Shown here: piece after piece, positions 62,831 through 64,000 of the stretch
Layout of the letters: the number at the start of each line of letters is the position of its first letter
How positions within the stretch are numbered: the stretch's first letter is position 1
NCBI GenBank assembly: GCA_965656445.1
Contig: CBFHKO010000001.1
Coordinates: forward strand, 248,001 to 312,000
DNA from: JAHEJA01 sp965656445
Lineage (GTDB): Bacteria; Pseudomonadota; Alphaproteobacteria; Rhodobacterales; Rhodobacteraceae
Length of the DNA: 64,000 nt
Direction: 5' to 3'
The notes under the pieces: generated by a model
The model's input: the letters and a program-made list of their open reading frames with translations, nothing else
Database searches by the model: none
Told to the model about the DNA's origin: nothing
Made by a program: the position numbers and the translations under genes

Positions 62831-63895
62831 ATGTCAGAAACCTCGCACCACCTTAACCTCCCCTATATTCAGCCCTCTCAGGCACAAAAACATCTCACGC
62901 ATAATGAGGCCATCAATGCATTAGATGTTTTGGTCCACATGAGCGCTATCAGCCGCACCCAGACCACCCCACCAGACACACCCAACGAAGGCGCTAGGTT
63001 TCTTGTTCCAGAGGGGGGAGAGAGATGGGAGGCAGCGCCTCATAGCCTTGCCCTGTTTCAAGACACGACTTGGCGCTATTTTCCGCCAAGAGCGGGTTGG
63101 TGCTGTTATGTGGAAGATGAAGAGGCCTTATTGATTTTTAACGGAACACAGTGGACGACCATTGCTCCAACAGATGTGGATCACCTCGGCATCAGCACGC
63201 AAGCCGATCAAACTCAGAGGTTTGCCGCACAAACAGAAAGTGCGTTATGGACCGCCACGCCCCAAGATCAGGGCGGAAGTGGTGATTTCTTGCAGGTGAT
63301 GAACAAGGTGGCCTCAGAAAACGAAAGTGCGATTGCCTTTCAAACGAATTACACGACACATGCTTTGTTTGGTTCCTTTGGCTCAAATGATGTCACATTA
63401 AAGACATCTCAAACGGGTGAGACATTTCATGACGCGATGATTGTGAACCATCAGACAGGGTCGGTGACGTTCCCAAAGCTTCCCAGATTTTGCGCACGCT
63501 TGAATTACAATCAATTGATTGGAACAAGCAATTGGACAACTGTTGGCATAAACGAGACAGACTACAACGATCAACTCTGTTTCGATCCTGAGACGAATAC
63601 CTTCACGGCTCCTGAAACGGGTGTTTATCAATTGGGACTGAATGCCATTTACCGATATCGAAACTCTTCCAAAGCCCGATTACGCACACGGCTTATTAAA
63701 AATTCATCCACAGTGTTGAATGGAACCCAACGCGAAGTATCATCAGGGCACCTAAATAATATGACAGGGTTGAACACTGTGACACTTGCGGCTTTGAACG
63801 AGGGTGATCGGATCAGCATGCAAGCGCACTACAGATCAGCAAGTGCGTATCTTCTCGCCAATGAAACGTGCTTTTGGGGCTTTAAGGTTGGGTAG
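62831..63895 (+). CDS. DUF2793 protein with C1q-like C-terminal domain
   Basis: A 354-residue protein, start chosen at MSETSHHLNLPYIQPSQ (62831); the frame opens at 62807. The N-terminal 110 residues match DUF2793 (LPYIQPSQAQKHLTHNEA, then ALDVLVHM and GWCCYVEDEEALLIFNG), a domain found in phage-like and gene-transfer-agent-associated proteins of Rhodobacteraceae. The C-terminal ~130 residues form a jelly-roll-like segment (FDPETNTFTAPETGVYQLGLNAIY, in parts, and CFWGFKVG at the end) typical of C1q/TNF-like tail fibre tips. Probably a surface- or glycan-binding part. No other phage genes are visible in the window. Confidence 0.8.
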   Translation: MSETSHHLNLPYIQPSQAQKHLTHNEAINALDVLVHMSAISRTQTTPPDTPNEGARFLVPEGGERWEAAPHSLALFQDTTWRYFPPRAGWCCYVEDEEALLIFNGTQWTTIAPTDVDHLGISTQADQTQRFAAQTESALWTATPQDQGGSGDFLQVMNKVASENESAIAFQTNYTTHALFGSFGSNDVTLKTSQTGETFHDAMIVNHQTGSVTFPKLPRFCARLNYNQLIGTSNWTTVGINETDYNDQLCFDPETNTFTAPETGVYQLGLNAIYRYRNSSKARLRTRLIKNSSTVLNGTQREVSSGHLNNMTGLNTVTLAALNEGDRISMQAHYRSASAYLLANETCFWGFKVG

Positions 63896-63900
63896 ATTTC

Positions 63901-63932
63901 GGGGGCCTCGGCCCCCACTGCGCAAGCGCAGT
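63901..63932 (+). terminator. tandem hairpins after the DUF2793 gene
   Basis: Two perfect hairpins in a row: GGGGGC-CTCG-GCCCCC (63901-63916) and ACTGCG-CAAG-CGCAGT (63917-63932), with no T tract. A GGATATTT element follows 9 bases later. Confidence 0.7.
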
Positions 63933-63940
63933 TCCCCCAA

Positions 63941-63964
63941 GGATATTTATCAAAAAGAGAAGAA
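63941..63964 (+). repeat. GAGTATTT intergenic element, copy 6
   Basis: GGATATTTATCAAAAAGAGAAGAA, just after the tandem hairpins that follow the DUF2793 gene. Closest to copy 2 after trpB. Confidence 0.55.
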
Positions 63965-63984
63965 TATGTGGGAATAGGACAAAC

Positions 63985-64000
63985 TGGAGCGGGTAGCGGG
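63985..64000 (-). tRNA. 3' end of a tRNA (probably tRNA-Gly), cut by the window edge
   Basis: The last 16 bases on the minus strand read CCCGCTACCCGCTCCA: the 3' half of a T-stem, acceptor strand TACCCGC, discriminator T and encoded CCA. The acceptor strand differs in one base from that of the two tRNA-Gly(GCC) genes, so a second glycine isoacceptor is likely. The anticodon lies outside the window. Confidence 0.65.

Noticed and set aside
62831..64000. Start of a prophage
   Set aside because: Apart from the DUF2793 gene no integrase, terminase, portal or capsid gene is visible; the window ends too soon to call one.
1..64000. CRISPR arrays, insertion sequences and transposase remnants
   Set aside because: No regularly spaced repeats of 24-40 bases and no transposase-like frames were found on either strand by eye.

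Overview
The window looks like chromosomal DNA from a marine alphaproteobacterium of the order Rhodobacterales (Roseobacter group). The main reasons are a SAM/SAH-type riboswitch directly ahead of metK, a class known from Rhodobacterales; the gene strings aroA-cmk-rpsA-ihfB-lapA-trpF-trpB, hisB-hisH-(DUF2147)-hisA-hisF-hisE and miaB-phoH-ybeY-corC-lnt-metK; an Irr-type iron regulator divergent from fabA-fabB; and secreted RTX, Hint and DUF2793 proteins of kinds common in roseobacters. Base composition is near half GC by eye, with a few AT-rich intergenic stretches. No insertion sequence, integrase, CRISPR array or complete prophage was seen.

Layout. 0.6-7.1 kb: a UvrD/PcrA helicase, then divergent pyruvate carboxylase coupled to a small MAPEG membrane protein. 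7.3-9.2 kb: two identical tRNA-Gly(GCC) genes bracket a di-iron membrane hydroxylase and a GFA-family protein. 9.2-12.9 kb: histidine biosynthesis, interrupted by an inverted DUF2147 gene. 12.9-14.2 kb: a CoA-binding protein and a shortened HTH regulator. 14.2-19.3 kb: a PLP-dependent basic amino acid decarboxylase, a lone CO-dehydrogenase-like molybdenum subunit and a DUF2235 hydrolase, opposite an Lrp/AsnC regulator. 19.5-29.1 kb: valS, then the trp/rpsA/aroA string on the minus strand. 29.2-36.6 kb: a metalloprotease-Hint fusion, trmB, metK with its riboswitch, and the lnt-corC-ybeY-phoH RNA/envelope operon. 36.7-39.2 kb: a small lipoprotein, an OmpA-family gene broken by one TGA codon, and miaB.

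39.3-44.9 kb: a probable glycosyltransferase-like protein, fatty-acid synthesis genes (fabI, fabB, fabA), irr, a quinone reductase-like enzyme and an FKBP isomerase. 45.0-52.7 kb: a same-strand accessory run of catabolic enzymes (HAD dehalogenase, three alpha/beta hydrolases, a threonine dehydratase-family enzyme, MFS exporter, zinc alcohol dehydrogenase, enolase-superfamily dehydratase), closed by a strong terminator. 52.8-56.6 kb: an acyl-CoA synthetase and an MsbA-like ABC exporter. 57.2-61.3 kb: two convergent RTX proteins, one carrying a clan GH-A glycoside hydrolase domain. 61.4-62.8 kb: UDP-glucose dehydrogenase with a frameshift at a T7 run. The window ends with a DUF2793 phage-tail-like protein and the 3' end of another tRNA.

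Best leads are the two apparently broken genes (in-frame TGA in the OmpA-family gene, T7 frameshift in ugd), the leishmanolysin-like protease fused to a Hint domain, the RTX glycosidase locus, the lone molybdenum hydroxylase subunit, and a recurring intergenic GAGTATTT element usually placed just after a hairpin.
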